From Takakia lepidozioides (taxonomy: Eukaryota > Streptophyta > Takakiopsida > Takakiales > Takakiaceae): DNA of 64,000 nt. The notes under the pieces were generated by a model that searched no databases, had not been told where the DNA came from, and was given only the letters and a program-made list of their open reading frames with translations. This document shows positions 32,265-43,570 of this stretch, piece by piece. Numbering within the stretch: position 1 is the stretch's first letter; the number at the start of each line of letters is the position of its first letter. Location: the NCBI GenBank assembly GCA_030704615.1, contig CM060732.1:49333053-49397052 (forward strand), in the 5' to 3' direction. The position numbers were made by a program, and so were the translations under genes.

Positions 32265-32976
32265 ATAACGTCCGCGGAACGCTCATAGAGCTTATGGGAC
32301 AAAATGGAAAGAAAAACATGAGAGAAAACAAGAAACCAAAGTCAGAGATAGGAACTATTGTTCGAGTGATTGTCTAAGGGTGAATGCCTCGTGCAGGTAG
32401 GCTACCAAGCATTTCTGATCTTCGTAGTGAAAGACTTCAGTGAGAGATTGGGTTCCATGGAATAGAAAATGGAATCTCCCACGGATCTCATAGTATAGAG
32501 GGCAATAGAAGAAGAAGAGTTCTTCAGTTTTAATTTCCTGGTTGCGCCCTGTGCAAGCTGGACAGAGGCGGTCCTCCCGCTGCAGGTTTTTCTATCTGTC
32601 AGTCTCTATCCGTAGGTTGTGGGAGCCCACCCTAAGCCTCCCTAAAGCCCTCATAGGAGAAGGAGATAAAGAGGCCGAAAGGTAATTGGGCCGCAAGATT
32701 CTATCATCTCGAAGTTTCTCGATAGAAATGGAGCTTTGTCGTGAGGTTGGGTAACTTCCAAGTTCTCCTGACACGTAGCTCCATGAGCTCCTTTCTAATG
32801 AGTTGGTTGCGGTCATGCTTGGATGTGATGTCCACCCCTTTTGGGTTCGCTGGCAATAGTGAAGCAATAGAGAGTCCATGGCGTTCAAAAAAGGTATCCA
32901 CACAAGCATAATCGGAGAAAGACCGCTGGAAGGGCCAAAGATTTATTTTAAAATTACGAGGAAAAAGTAACCTCAT
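32265..32976 (-). mobile_element. LINE 3' end (RT C-terminal zinc-binding segment and tail)
   Basis: On the minus strand, broken frames read as the end of a plant LINE ORF2 (GRLRVGSHNLRIET, then REDRLCPACTGR, EELFFFYCPLYYEIRGRF, YLHEAFTLRQS) with a C-x2-C...H...C motif of the zf-RVT type. The 3' tail includes CCCATAAGCTCTATGAGC and A/T-rich sequence. It is truncated at the 5' side near 32976. The same segment recurs on the plus strand at 42432-42880. Confidence 0.75.
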
Positions 32977-33930
32977 AGAAGTGTGTTAGTTTCTAGATAA
33001 ATGTTTCACTGTTTTTCTGCTTTTCATATTACTAGTGTGGGATCAATTTGTTAATTTATACCATGTTTGCTGTTTTTCAATGTGTATATATGTTGTGCTT
33101 CATGAAATTTACATTGTCAGCTTGATTGAGGTCTTCAAAATAGAGGACCCCAATCAATTTGAATAGATGACCTCGAGAATTTACTGAAAATGGACCTCAT
33201 GCAGACTGCAGACGTAATAATTTGTTTCATTCTTCTTTCCAATGGGCCAATGGATCTGTGTCCCCATTGACAAGTTGATTTTGTTCGTTGTCCCTCATGG
33301 CTCTCATGTATGTAAGTGAAATGTTTATGCTATAGTTTGATCTCAACCATCATCATGTGAGGATGTTGCATGCATGTCTATTTTGTAATTTGTAGATGCA
33401 AATGTGGGAGGGAGCATATAGGTACAGTAGTAGACAAGGATATCTGCCATCCCTAACAACGATTTCTTCTGGTGCAACCATGCAGCCATTGTGTGTTTCC
33501 TCTCATCACCCGACTGGACTTGTGTAGCAAGGATCTTGAAACTTGTTAACATCCATATTTTGAGCACTGGTTCATCACAACCAGCTACCTGGTTTCAAAT
33601 AGTTGGATTTGATGTGGTAGTATAAGATCACTTTGAGCAGTTGCACCTCCTCTTTCTTATATGTGTGACTATCATGTAGATTAACCTAGTTTGTTGGGTT
33701 GCACATATACCTCATATATTGTCTTACCTAATAGTTGTTGTCTCTTGTGAACCTAGCAGTACATGTGATGCAAACAATGTATTTTTGTGCATCTAAAGAG
33801 GATTGCATGCAGGAAACTACGAGGCCAACACATTACCATGTCCTAATCAATGAGAACAATTTCACAGTTGATGATTTGCAACAATTGACAAACAATCTTA
33901 TGTATACTCTCTAAGTTATATACATTGGTG
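32977..33930. other. Intergenic between LINE tail and gypsy element B
   Basis: No coding region or repeat recognised. No 5' LTR of element B is found here. Confidence 0.35.
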
Positions 33931-33934
33931 ATGG

Positions 33935-36523
33935 GTGAAATTGCCATTTGCAAATTTCATGATCAAAGGCAAGCCTTCACAATGCACTACAACAGACAAA
34001 GGTACTTCAACATTACTCGCTCAATATCAAGATTTCAAAGATGTATTCGAGAAAAAAAATGCAGACATATTGCCAGAACATCGACCTTATGACTGTGCAA
34101 TTGAGTTACAAGAATGAGCCCAACCACCATTCGGCCCAATCTATAACTTATCCCAGACGGAGTTGGCTGCATTACGCGAATACATTGATGAAAATTTGTC
34201 AAAGCACTTCATCCGACATTCCAAATCACCCGCGGGGGCGCCTATTTTGTTTGTGAAGAAAAAAGACGGATCATTATGCATGTGTGTCAACTATCGTGGT
34301 CTCAACAAAATCACAATCAAGAATCATTATCGGTTGCCGCTGATTTCTGGGCTTTTCGACCAGCTGGGACGAACGAAGATTTTCACCAAAATCGACTTGA
34401 GATGAGCTTATAACCTTGTACGGATAAAAGAATGAGACGAATGGAAAACAACTTTTCGAACAAGGTATGGACATTTTGAATACAGTGTTATGCCTTTCGG
34501 TCTTACAAATGCTCCAGCAATTTTCCAACATATGATGAATGACATCTTTCGAGAATTTTTAGATGACTTTGTAGTCATCTATTTGGACGACATTTTGATA
34601 TTTTCACAGAACGAAGAAGAACAAGGCCGCCATGTACGCCGTATCCTTGATAAATTTAGATAAAGATGACTATATGCCAAGTTGAAAAAATGTTTTTTTC
34701 ATCAATCTGAGGTCGAATTTCTGGGCTACATTATTTCCGACATAGACGTCTTTATGGATCAGAAGAAAATATAAACCATGATCGAGTGGATTAAACCAAC
34801 TTCGGTCCGAGTTGTTCAATGTTTTCTGGGTTTTACAAATTTCTATAGAATTTTCATCAATGACTACTCCAAAATTGTTGCACCATTGACACGACTCACA
34901 GGAAAGGACAAATTTGTATGGGACGAGAAGGCTGACCAGACATTTGAAAGGCTGAAGCAGGCATTTACAACGGCTCCAATATTGGTACATGCAGACCCAT
35001 CTAAACCATTCTTCTTAGAAGTAGATGCATCGGACTTTGCACTTGGCGCGGTACTCTCACAAAACGGTACAGATGGCCGACTCCACCCTGTTGGTTTTCG
35101 GTCTCGCAAATTTTCCGCTGCGGAGATCAATTATGAAATCCATCACAAAGAACTTCTAGCGATTATCGATGCTTTTGAGGAGTGACGTCATCTATTGGAG
35201 GGAGCTAAACATCAGGTCACTGTCTATATCGAATACAAAAACCTCAAATATTTTATGAGTGCTCGTGTTTTGAATCGACGTCAAGCGAGATGGAGTATGT
35301 CACTAGCAAGGTTTGATTTTGTTATTACCTACCATCCCGGACATATTCAAGGAAAACTAGATGCTCTTTCTCGACGATCGTATCTTGCGCCAAAGGAAGG
35401 GGATGCAGTTTTTGACCAACAGAAATCCATCATCTTAAAATCAGCAAATCTCCAATTGAATATACTATCAATGTCCACCTATGACGATGCCGAGATCATA
35501 AAGGAGATTCAGGAAGCACTGGAGAGCGATCAATTCGCTATGACACTACGAAGTCAACTAAATCGACCTCGAGACAACCCACATGTTACAAACGACTTCG
35601 AGTTCAAAGATGACTTACTTTATTTCAAGGAACTTCTCTATGTACCTCCAGGACCTACACGACTTCGAATTCTTCAAACATGTCATGATCTTCCGGCTAC
35701 ATGACAGTTCGGCTTCAACAAAACAATAGAATTGATATCCAAGGACTATTGGTGGCCGCAGATGTGGAAACTCGTAAAAGAATTTATAAAATTTTGCGAC
35801 ACGTGTGCTAGAGCGAAGGGACCACGACATCGGCCTTACGGCTTTCTTCAACCATTATCCATTCCCAAGGGTCCATGGTCGTCCGTGTCTATGGACTTTA
35901 TTACGGACCTTCCAATCTTCAAGACCACGGATTCGATCCTTATTATTGTAGATCGTTTTACGAAGATGACACATTTCATTCCATGTAATAAGACAGTTAC
36001 CGGCGAGGAAACTGCAAGACTCTTCCTCAATAATATCTACCGCATTCATGGACTCCTGAAGGACATCGTATCTGATCGAGGACCACAGTTCATATCAAAT
36101 TTCTGGAGGGGATTATTTCACATATTGGATACTAAGATCAACATTTCTACAGCTAATCATCCACAAACTGATGGTCAAACCGAACGTGTAAACCAGATTT
36201 TGGAGCAGTATCTTCGTTGTACGATAAATTATCACTAAGATAATTGGACGGACCTTCTGTCATTGGTTGAGTTTGCCTACAACAACACTATACATTCTTC
36301 GACCCAACAAACTCCATTTTTCTCCAATTATGGTCATCATCCTCGAACAAACCTATTCCACATGAAGACTGTTGGAAGCCCTGCTGCAGAAAACCTTGCT
36401 ACTCATCTTGCTACGATTCACAAGGAGCTTACATTCCACCTCGCAGAAGCTCAAAAACAATACAAGGAGTATGTAGATCAACGTCGCCAACTTCAACCCC
36501 AGTTCAAGGTCGGAGTCGCATGA
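33935..36523 (+). pseudogene. Family B pol: reverse transcriptase, RNase H, integrase
   Basis: One reading frame runs for 2.6 kb with no frameshift but nine stops (34115, 34403, 34433, 34661, 34667, 34772, 35183, 35702 and 36236; the frame then ends at 36521). [33 protein letters not shown] and [11 protein letters not shown]. RNase H: LEVDASDFALGAVLSQ, EINYEIHHKELLAI. Integrase: CDTCARAKG zinc module, SMDFITDLP, VSDRGPQF and HPQTDGQTERVNQ with Asp, Asp and Glu all retained. After 36523 the frame is lost; the degenerate sequence to 36960 may include the remains of a chromodomain, but I cannot show it. Confidence 0.92.
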
Positions 36524-36962
36524 ACCAGATACATTCGAGTTGTCGCTTACCCAGCTACCAGATCAGCCGTTCCGACTCTCACGACCTTCAACATCACGCC
36601 GACGCTCTCGAGACGATGGGCCACCAATGCGACGCGTACTTCCTCGTCTGGACCCCGTACGACGGTAAGTGGAGCCTACTCGAAGTCTGATAATTCTGTT
36701 GGAGGTTGAGGCTTCGAACTCAGAGGACAACAAAATCATGTTTGAAGACAGTTTCGAAAATCAGAATGCTCAAATCACTGCGTGGTCTCAAGTTCAAGGT
36801 GTTGGACACTATCGATGGTTGCAGGGACCTATAAATCATTTGAGTCAAGAACGAAGAGCCGAATACTTGGCAAGTACCATTCGTTGGATTTTGGATTTTC
36901 TTCAACTTTAAGCAAGTCCAAGATTTTACCGCTCCTCGAGGAACTCGGCGCTAGAGGAGGGG

Positions 36963-37595
36963 GTGATGTCACGGACATAGCCCAGAAGAACTTACCACGA
37001 ATAAATACCAAAAATTACCAAGTTACCATGTTACCAAAAGTTACAATAACTTACCGTGATTTATTATGATCTACCATGATTTACCATTACTTATCAAGTT
37101 ACCGGGAGTTTACCAAATTACCAAGAGTAACTTGGGAAACTGCTCAGGAAGCTTCATTTGGAGGAAACTTCTCTATCAAGACACCTCATTTGTTTAAGGA
37201 AACTTCTCCATCAAGAAACCTTTGTTTAATCTTGGAAACTTTTCCAACAAACAACCTCCATAGGGGAAGCTTCTTAGGGAAGCTTCTTAGTAGCCAGCAT
37301 ATATAGGAGGCGAGACTTGACACTCTTCAGTCTCGCCAACACCAGTTCAAGCTACTCTTGTTTCCAATTCCCAGTACCTTAGCCCAGTTTCCAGTATCTG
37401 GTACTCCAGTCCAGTTTCCATTCCAGTATTCAAGTCGTGTTCCAATATCTTGTACTCTTGTTCATTGTTATAAAGATCGTCTTAATTTCTATTTACTCAT
37501 CGTGCATTCGGCCACGCCGACCTTGACTTCTTGTCTAGCCTTGTACCTCTAGTCTTATCTCTTATTTGTGTTCAGTCATGTTCTCGTCCTTGACA
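36963..37595 (+). repeat. Family B 3' LTR
   Basis: It begins TGATGTCACGGACATAG directly after the polypurine tract. The U3-like part holds many TTACC/TTACCA words (36996-37130) and two copies of a GGAAACTTCTC-ATCAAGA unit. A TATA-like CATATATAGG lies near 37298. The end is placed at a CA near 37595 only by typical length; without the 5' LTR it is uncertain. Confidence 0.65.
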
Positions 37596-38140
37596 CTATG
37601 ATGACATGGACATTGCAACATATGACTGTTAGTATTCACGACTACGCGTGGCGATTGCTGGTTACCTAAGGAATGTCTATGTGGAAAATGCAAAGATAAA
37701 TAGATGAAATAGAACGAGATGTGACAGCAAATGACGACGTGTCTACATATCATTGCTCGCATGGTTGAAATATTATGGTGTATTGGATGCAAGTGCATCT
37801 AATGACTGCAAATGATACGACTTCGAGGGTGACGTGGACTTATTGGTGATTTATTTTAAACTCCACAATTATATTTTAAATTCATGTGATTTGAAATATA
37901 TATTAGTGATTAACTACTCATTTAATGACTATGAATATATTTATATATACAAATATATAAAGCTAAAAATACCTTCACATATTAACATGGAATATAGAAT
38001 TATTTTATATATTGTTAGGGTGCAAAACGTTCAAAAACTTCAAAAGGTTGGCTCGAATTTAGGGTTGCTAGGTCGCAGAGTGCAGGGCTGCGACTTAGCA
38101 TTTTTGGGGGTCTGCGTCTTCTTCTTAGTGCCAAAACATC
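37596..38140. other. AT-rich spacer
   Basis: No coding region. Strongly AT-rich at 37850-38010. Nothing else recognised. Confidence 0.35.
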
Positions 38141-38143
38141 GTG

Positions 38144-38355
38144 ATAGCAGGCCGTGTTTCAAACTCTACGAGTGCACCGTGGCCGCTCTCACAGACCTAT
38201 CCGACATTACCTGACTATAGACACAAACAACACACACAAGAGGTCATATTGCGTTCATGGTCAGTCGAATCCTCCATGGGTCAAGACACAAGGTCGAGGA
38301 CAATGTGGTGAGGGCACCTTACTCTTCGACCTATTTCAGCCTGTTTTGCCCTCTT
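38144..38355 (+). repeat. Left arm of a ~205-bp inverted repeat
   Basis: It aligns with the reverse complement of 43150-43345 at roughly 80% by eye. Shared blocks include GTGCACCGTGG, TTACCTGACTA, ACACAAACAACACACACAAG, CACAAGGTCGAGGACAATGT and TTCGACCTATTTCAGCCTGT. The arms enclose about 5 kb. Confidence 0.75.
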
Positions 38356-38825
38356 GTAGTGTGAATGCAAGGGAGTGACATTCAAATTTTTGTTGCATTT
38401 CTACAAAGGAAGGGCCCTGGTACGAGTGTGAAAATAGGTTGAGTTGTCCCTGCGATTTATTCCATCCATGTTTCTAAGTTGCATCATGGGGACGATGGGG
38501 AACTCTTGGCCAGGATGAAAACTTTTAAGCGTCTTGCAAATTTATTTCATCTATGCAATGGACGGAATTCATCCCTGCCTACATATTATTTCATGGGCAC
38601 ACTGTGATCATACTTAGCCAAGATGAAAGTGACTAAGTCGTGTGACCATGCGTATTTTCATCCGGAGGATGAACGGATTACATCCATGCTTACTGGGAGA
38701 CTCACGGGAATGGTCAAGACCTATAATTGCATTTCTGAAAGAGTAGTCATCCATCACTACAACAGATCCTGGCTTTTACGTCTGCTATTTTCCAGTCGTA
38801 TCAGCCTTTTATGACTGTGTCAGAT

Positions 38826-39278
38826 CATAGTCGGGTGATCAGTACATCCTCCACTCCTCGATCTCAACATCGTGCCCCCGCCTAAACTCATGGTAATCAT
38901 CCATGGGCGGCCCCGGAAGGTGCTGAAACAGCCCCTTCCATGCCATAAAACGCGTAAACAGTTGTAGATTGCACATTTGCTGCAAGTCACACCAACTATC
39001 AAACTCTTGGATAAAATCATCCAACTCAATGGTGCCCATCGCCCCAGAGTACCTTCGTGGCCCCTTGGTAGCTCCATACATCTCCTCCATTGTGTCCCAC
39101 AACAATGGCAAGGAAACAACTTGCACCGCCGGTGTGAGTCATCCTGATTCACAATCCGAATCAGAACCTTCCGTAGAAGACACAGGAGGTGAAGGTGGCC
39201 TAAATAACACACCTCGTCTCGTATACCGCTAGTATCGCTAGTGCTCGTACCGGCACTTTCCCCAGCAACTAGTGGCAC
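38826..39278 (-). pseudogene. Gag fragment of family A
   Basis: Two overlapping frames (from 39278 and from 39126) match the first ~160 residues of the 14548-13547 Gag, with long identical runs (MYGATKGPRRYSG, TIELDDFIQEFDSWCDLQQM) ending at WRMY...DY. A frameshift lies near 39120. It stops abruptly where homology ends, near 38826. Confidence 0.85.
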
Positions 39279-41853
39279 CTCCGTGTTGACAAACTGACAC
39301 TCAACCAGTCATGAATATGTTCCTAAACCCCTCTCCACAAGGTAACCGGGTAGAGAACTTGATGCAGCTTATGGTTTGGAATACTAGGTTCTTAACATAG
39401 CCTGCACATGCACCTGCACCTGCATCCACCGCAGGCACTTCCATGGTTGCCCGGTCATCACCTCCAACCTCGCCATAGGAGAAATAAAAATGGTCTTACT
39501 GGTCATCAACCCAGCCTCACCATTGACAGAATACTCTAGGGTTGAATTGGCGATCAAGCCCAAGTCAACCACCTATAAAATCAAACGCCCACACAAAACT
39601 AGCATGGTGCAGAATCAAGCATGCAGGTGTGGAGGGGATCCAAACACAAGAATGAAAACAACAATTCCTCCACACCAAAAACAACTCCACAGTGTCGCTC
39701 CTCCAACCCAGCCCAAACCCAGACTGACTCTTGCCTCAACCTACGCAAAGGTCTCGGCCTACAGAGAAGGTGGAAAACTACGAGGAAGGTAAGCTAAAAC
39801 AATGCCTATCCCCAGCACGCTCTCATCCCAACACCCTCTTTTTCCCTCTCTTCTCACTTGCATAACCATGAGAGCATCCTGTAGACACTCCTCAAACCGC
39901 CCTCCACGAGCTCATGAAACTTGGCCTCCAAGGCCCCATGCAAGTCTCCACAGGGTCCGCCAATGCCTCCTTACGTCCACCAGCCATTCCTCAGAATGGA
40001 ACCACCTCAGGAAACCACGCCATTCACTGAAGGTTAAAAAATGGAGCAAATAGAGGTACATATAGGCCCCAACAACATTCTGTCCAAAGGAATTACCTGC
40101 AGGCTGGTCTCCCCCATAGTTAAGAATTGGGTTGAAAACCCGAAAAGACTACCTGTAGGGAAGTAATCCCCTTTGTTAAAACGCAACAGGGAGGCAATTC
40201 TGACTTTTTTGCCGGATCAGCTAGCTCAAAACCGTTGTTCTTCAGAGCCCAGCCTCCCCATCAAAGTCCCACGAAACCAGTGAAAAAAATAATAATAAAA
40301 ATAAAATAAAATAAAATAAATTTGTTTTTCACTATGCCTGTTCGCGGCCTTCCGTGGCTCTAACCGCCACGACTCCTCACAGCCCGCCCTAGGCGCTCGT
40401 TGGCCACGAGTTGCCCCGTGATACCCCGTGGTACCACGCCCACGAGCCTTCAGGGCCCGCCATCCCCACGATCTGGTCACCGTGCCAACCCGTGGTGTCC
40501 GTACCACTGCTTCCCACGGTCACTGTCAACGGTCACGGTCAATAGTCACGGCCTGGGCTTGTGGTATCTCGTGATACCGCCCCAACGGCCCATCACGGCC
40601 ACTGTTTCCTGCGTTCCCTGGAACTCCCAACGAGTTCCCATGCGTTCCTGGGCGTTCCCACGCGTTCCTGAGCTCTCGCCGAGCTATGGCTTCTGCAAAG
40701 CCACCAGACCTGCTGCCATGCTCTCTTGGGCTCTCACGACCCACCAGAGGCACCCTAAACTCAACAAGCAAGCAATATGCTGCCCAACAAGCTCCATTTC
40801 TTCATGAAGCTCACAAAAACGAATCTGAAAATACACACCTTTACAAACTTGGTGCACCTGCATTTCTCATGCATATCCCATGGCTCTAGGGCGCCTTGTT
40901 GCTGCCCTTTCAGCCCCGCTCTTGCCACTCCAAGAGCCCTTACACTGCTGAGTTTTAGATTGAAACTCCAACTTAGCACATGTTTCACAAGTGCACTGAT
41001 TTGCATACAAGAGGGACCAGCCCCCTCTCTTCACTTATACCTTTTCATGAGCTTGGAGCTGAAGCTCCCAACGGGCTGCGATGCATCCCCTCGCAGCTCC
41101 ACCATTCGGCTGCTCCTCATCTACCCGCAACAACTAGTTTCGGCCAGAAATACCTGGAGCTGATCATATCATCTCCAACCTGCAACATGCTAGCTTCCCA
41201 TGCGCAGCCCACATTTCTGTAGCTCCTTAACTCGGCCTGCAGCTGAAGAAGACGATCACCAGTTCGCCCACTCGTGGCCATCATCTTCTCCGCTTCACAC
41301 TAGAAGCCCAAACTTGGTTGCCATAGCGTTGAGCTATGCAACGCCGCTCTTCAACATAGGCTACCCGCCTCTCTATCCATTGCAAACCTACAACCTGTTC
41401 ACCTTTGCATTCTATCCACTTTGGATAGACTCATGCACGGATCCCTGCACTCTAGGCTGAACCGCTTCTCATGATCTGAAAACACAAGTGCTACAACTAA
41501 CTCGAACATGGCACTCACAGACTCAAGTTCATCTTTCTTGAGTGATAAAGAAAGAATGATACAAGCACACAAGCTCTCTCAAACTCACACACTTGCACAT
41601 GAAAACATCACTCATATTAAGTCGAGCCAAGTGCATCCCATGCCATGGGGAATCCACACTACAGCGCCATAGCTAGACGCGGTGCTCAACTCGAGAAAGA
41701 TGAGCCCACCGCGATCTGCCATGAAGATAACAACGCCAGGTACCCAAACATATATTGGCCCCTGGATTGACACTTGGGTCAATCCCAAATGTCAATATAT
41801 AAAAGCTAGCTATTTCCTAGCTAATTTCACACTAGTGGTAACATAACTTGATA
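38826..41853 (-). mobile_element. Second copy of family A (5' part only)
   Basis: It has the terminal repeat (41853-41475), an interior unrelated to the first copy (39800-41470), a leader similar to 14549-15060, and the start of gag, cut off at 38826. No pol is present, so this is a truncated copy. The interior has a GC-rich, CGTGG-rich patch at 40345-40690 with no recognisable gene. Its outer end falls inside an LRR exon. Confidence 0.75.
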
Positions 41854-41854
41854 A

Positions 41855-41945
41855 GTTATTGAAACTCAAATCCAGCCAATCCAACAGCGGAAATGAACCC
41901 AATGAAGATGGTATCTGCCCCATAAGTTGATTGCCATTTAGAGCT
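41855..41945 (-). pseudogene. LRR-protein exon fragment interrupted by the family A copy
   Basis: After a good splice acceptor (TGTGTACAG, ending 41946), about 30 residues read as one plant-type leucine-rich repeat and the start of the next (GNQLMGQIPSSLGSFPLLDWLDLSFNNLS). This is the extracellular repeat type of receptor-like proteins and kinases. The exon ends where the terminal repeat of the second family-A copy begins (41853). No more of the gene is present. Confidence 0.7.
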
Positions 41946-42255
41946 CTGTACACACATAAAGCAAACAAATAAACATTCAGCATCAAATCCACACAATATC
42001 TCAATAGAAACTTCCAAGTGTGCACAAGTCGTAGCTGGGGTCATCATAGCATGCCATCTACATGAGCTGCAGTGTCATCCGCGGGTAGACAAACTGATTC
42101 TACCGACGACCATATACTCAACTTGTCATTCGACTCTGCAGACCAGCCAAAGAAACTTGACGCTTATTCCCTTCTTTGAATGAGAAGAAGATCAACCAAT
42201 GTGTGTGCCGAAGCTCCTCATGTGCTGAAGTGAAAGCTGTTGAGAGAAATAATAC

Positions 42256-42368
42256 CTCATGCGTGTAGCTCTTGAGGGGGCACAGTGAAAGATCGACCAA
42301 GCCCGAGGTCCACAATTTTGAGGGTAAGGCTTTCCTTATCCACCAGCAAATTTTGCGGCTTGAGATCC
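42256..42368 (-). pseudogene. CDKB-type cyclin-dependent kinase exon fragment
   Basis: One exon with acceptor (GGCAG, 42369-42373) and donor (GAG|GTATT, 42255) sites. The frame reads DLKPQNLLVDK ... LTLKIVDLGLGRSFTVP then, after a one-base insertion in a C run, LKSYTHE. These are the catalytic-loop and DLG (DFG-equivalent) segments, and SFTVP-KSYTHE is characteristic of plant B-type CDKs, which act at G2/M. The frameshift and lack of other exons make it a pseudogene. It lies about 310 bases upstream (in transcript sense) of the LRR fragment, in the same orientation. Confidence 0.75.
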
Positions 42369-42431
42369 CTGCCATCTCCCCATGATTCGGTCATTTGATG
42401 TGACGTGCAGTAGGCATTGCAATGAAATGCA

Positions 42432-42880
42432 ATGCTAAGATCAGACGGAGAACTACGCAGTAGTGTGGTAGGAATAAGCAATAAAGAAATCTTGGAGTGT
42501 TTCAGAAGAACAAATGAAATGGTGGGTTCCCACAACCTGCGGATAGAGACTGGCAGATGGGAAAACGTGCAACGGGAGGACCGCCTATGTCCAGCTTGCA
42601 TAGGGCGCAGCAAGGAAATTGAAACTGAAGAACACTTCTTCTTCTACTGCCCTCTGTAATACGGGATCCGTGGGAGATTCCACTGTTTATTCAGTGGAAC
42701 CCAAACTGTCATTGATGTCTTCCACTATGAGGATAAAAAATGCTTGGCAGCCTACCTGCACGAGGCCTTCACCCTTAGACAATCGCTAGAACATTAATTG
42801 TGCTTTCTGGATTTGTTCCTCTCTCATGTTCTTCCATTTTGTCCCATAAGCTCTATGAGCTTTAACAAATTTAGCCCACA
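42432..42880 (+). mobile_element. LINE 3' end, second copy
   Basis: Reads MVGSHNLRIETGRW, REDRLCPACIGRS and EEHFFFYCPL, followed after a stop by YEDKKCLAAYLHEAFTLRQS. It is the same C-terminal zinc-binding segment as at 32265-32976 but on the plus strand. The tail also has TCCCATAAGCTCTATGAGC. Confidence 0.75.
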
Positions 42881-43004
42881 GAAAATTGTTGTAAAAAAAT
42901 GATTCCAACCTACAAATAATAACGAACCCAAGCATTGCTGGTGCAGTGATTGCCACAGTTCCTTATTCATAACAAAGCTACAGTTGAGAACACTCCCTGA
43001 AAAG

Positions 43005-43145
43005 ATGGACAAATTTCTTCACATCGTACATTAAGAAAAAGCCACACCTTGCGATTGCGGTTGTCCCACCATCGTGAAGGATCTTTCACAAACTCATGCC
43101 AGCTCTGCTTCGTGCTGCAACTTCAGGGCTAAGTCTGATGAGAGC
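43005..43145 (+). repeat. Direct repeat, copy 1 (~135 bp)
   Basis: Nearly the same as 43433-43570: GATGGACAAA.TTCTTCACA, CGTACATTAAGAAAAAG, TTGTCCCACCATCGT and CCAGCTCTGCT.CGTGCTGCAA. The two copies flank the right arm of the inverted repeat. Confidence 0.8.
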
Positions 43146-43149
43146 GCAA

Positions 43150-43345
43150 GACAGGCTGAAATAGGTCGAAGAAGAAGGTGCCCTCACCACATTGTCCTCG
43201 ACCTTGTGTCATGACCCATGAAAGATTAACCAAGAGGACCTCTTGTGTGTGTTGTTTGTGTCCGTAGTCAGGTAACGTCGGATTGGTCTGTAAGAACCAC
43301 CACGGTGCAACTGAGCGGGCAGAGATTGAAACACGACCTGCTAAG
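43150..43345 (-). repeat. Right arm of the ~205-bp inverted repeat
   Basis: Reverse-complement partner of 38144-38355. It lies between two ~135-bp direct repeats, unlike the left arm, which has no such flanks. Confidence 0.75.
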
Positions 43346-43432
43346 ACAAAGCTGACTCTCCCAAGAACCTTGTAAACATCAAGAAGAATACCAAATCATG
43401 GTCCTAACAGGAGCCGAGATTCCACATTTGCA

Positions 43433-43570
43433 GGATGGACAAACTTCTTCACAACGTACATTAAGAAAAAGTCACACCTTCCTATTGCTGTTGTCCCACC
43501 ATCGTTAAGGATCTTTCAAAAACTCATCCCAGCTCTGCTCCGTGCTGCAAATGCAAGTATGATGAGAGTG
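43433..43570 (+). repeat. Direct repeat, copy 2 (~135 bp)
   Basis: Partner of 43005-43145, with scattered substitutions only. Together with the ~290 bp between them, the layout resembles a very small LTR element, but no primer-binding site is evident. Confidence 0.8.

Larger units (their letters stand above)
33935..37595 (+). mobile_element. Ty3/gypsy retrotransposon (family B), 5'-truncated, with 3' LTR
   Basis: Pol from just before the reverse transcriptase to the integrase is followed by a purine tract (GAGGAGGGGG, about 36954-36963) and an LTR starting TGATGTCACGG. Gag, protease and the 5' LTR are missing. The protein words differ strongly from family A, so this is a separate lineage; no methyltransferase lies in its pol. 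Confidence 0.9.

Noticed and set aside
33935-36523. U-to-C RNA editing as the explanation for in-frame stops in family B
   Set aside because: Editing TGA would give Arg, but the family has Gly at these sites, and such editing is organellar.
36669-36911. Chromodomain at the end of family B
   Set aside because: A few words are suggestive (LEVEA), but the aromatic cage residues cannot be placed, so it is not called.
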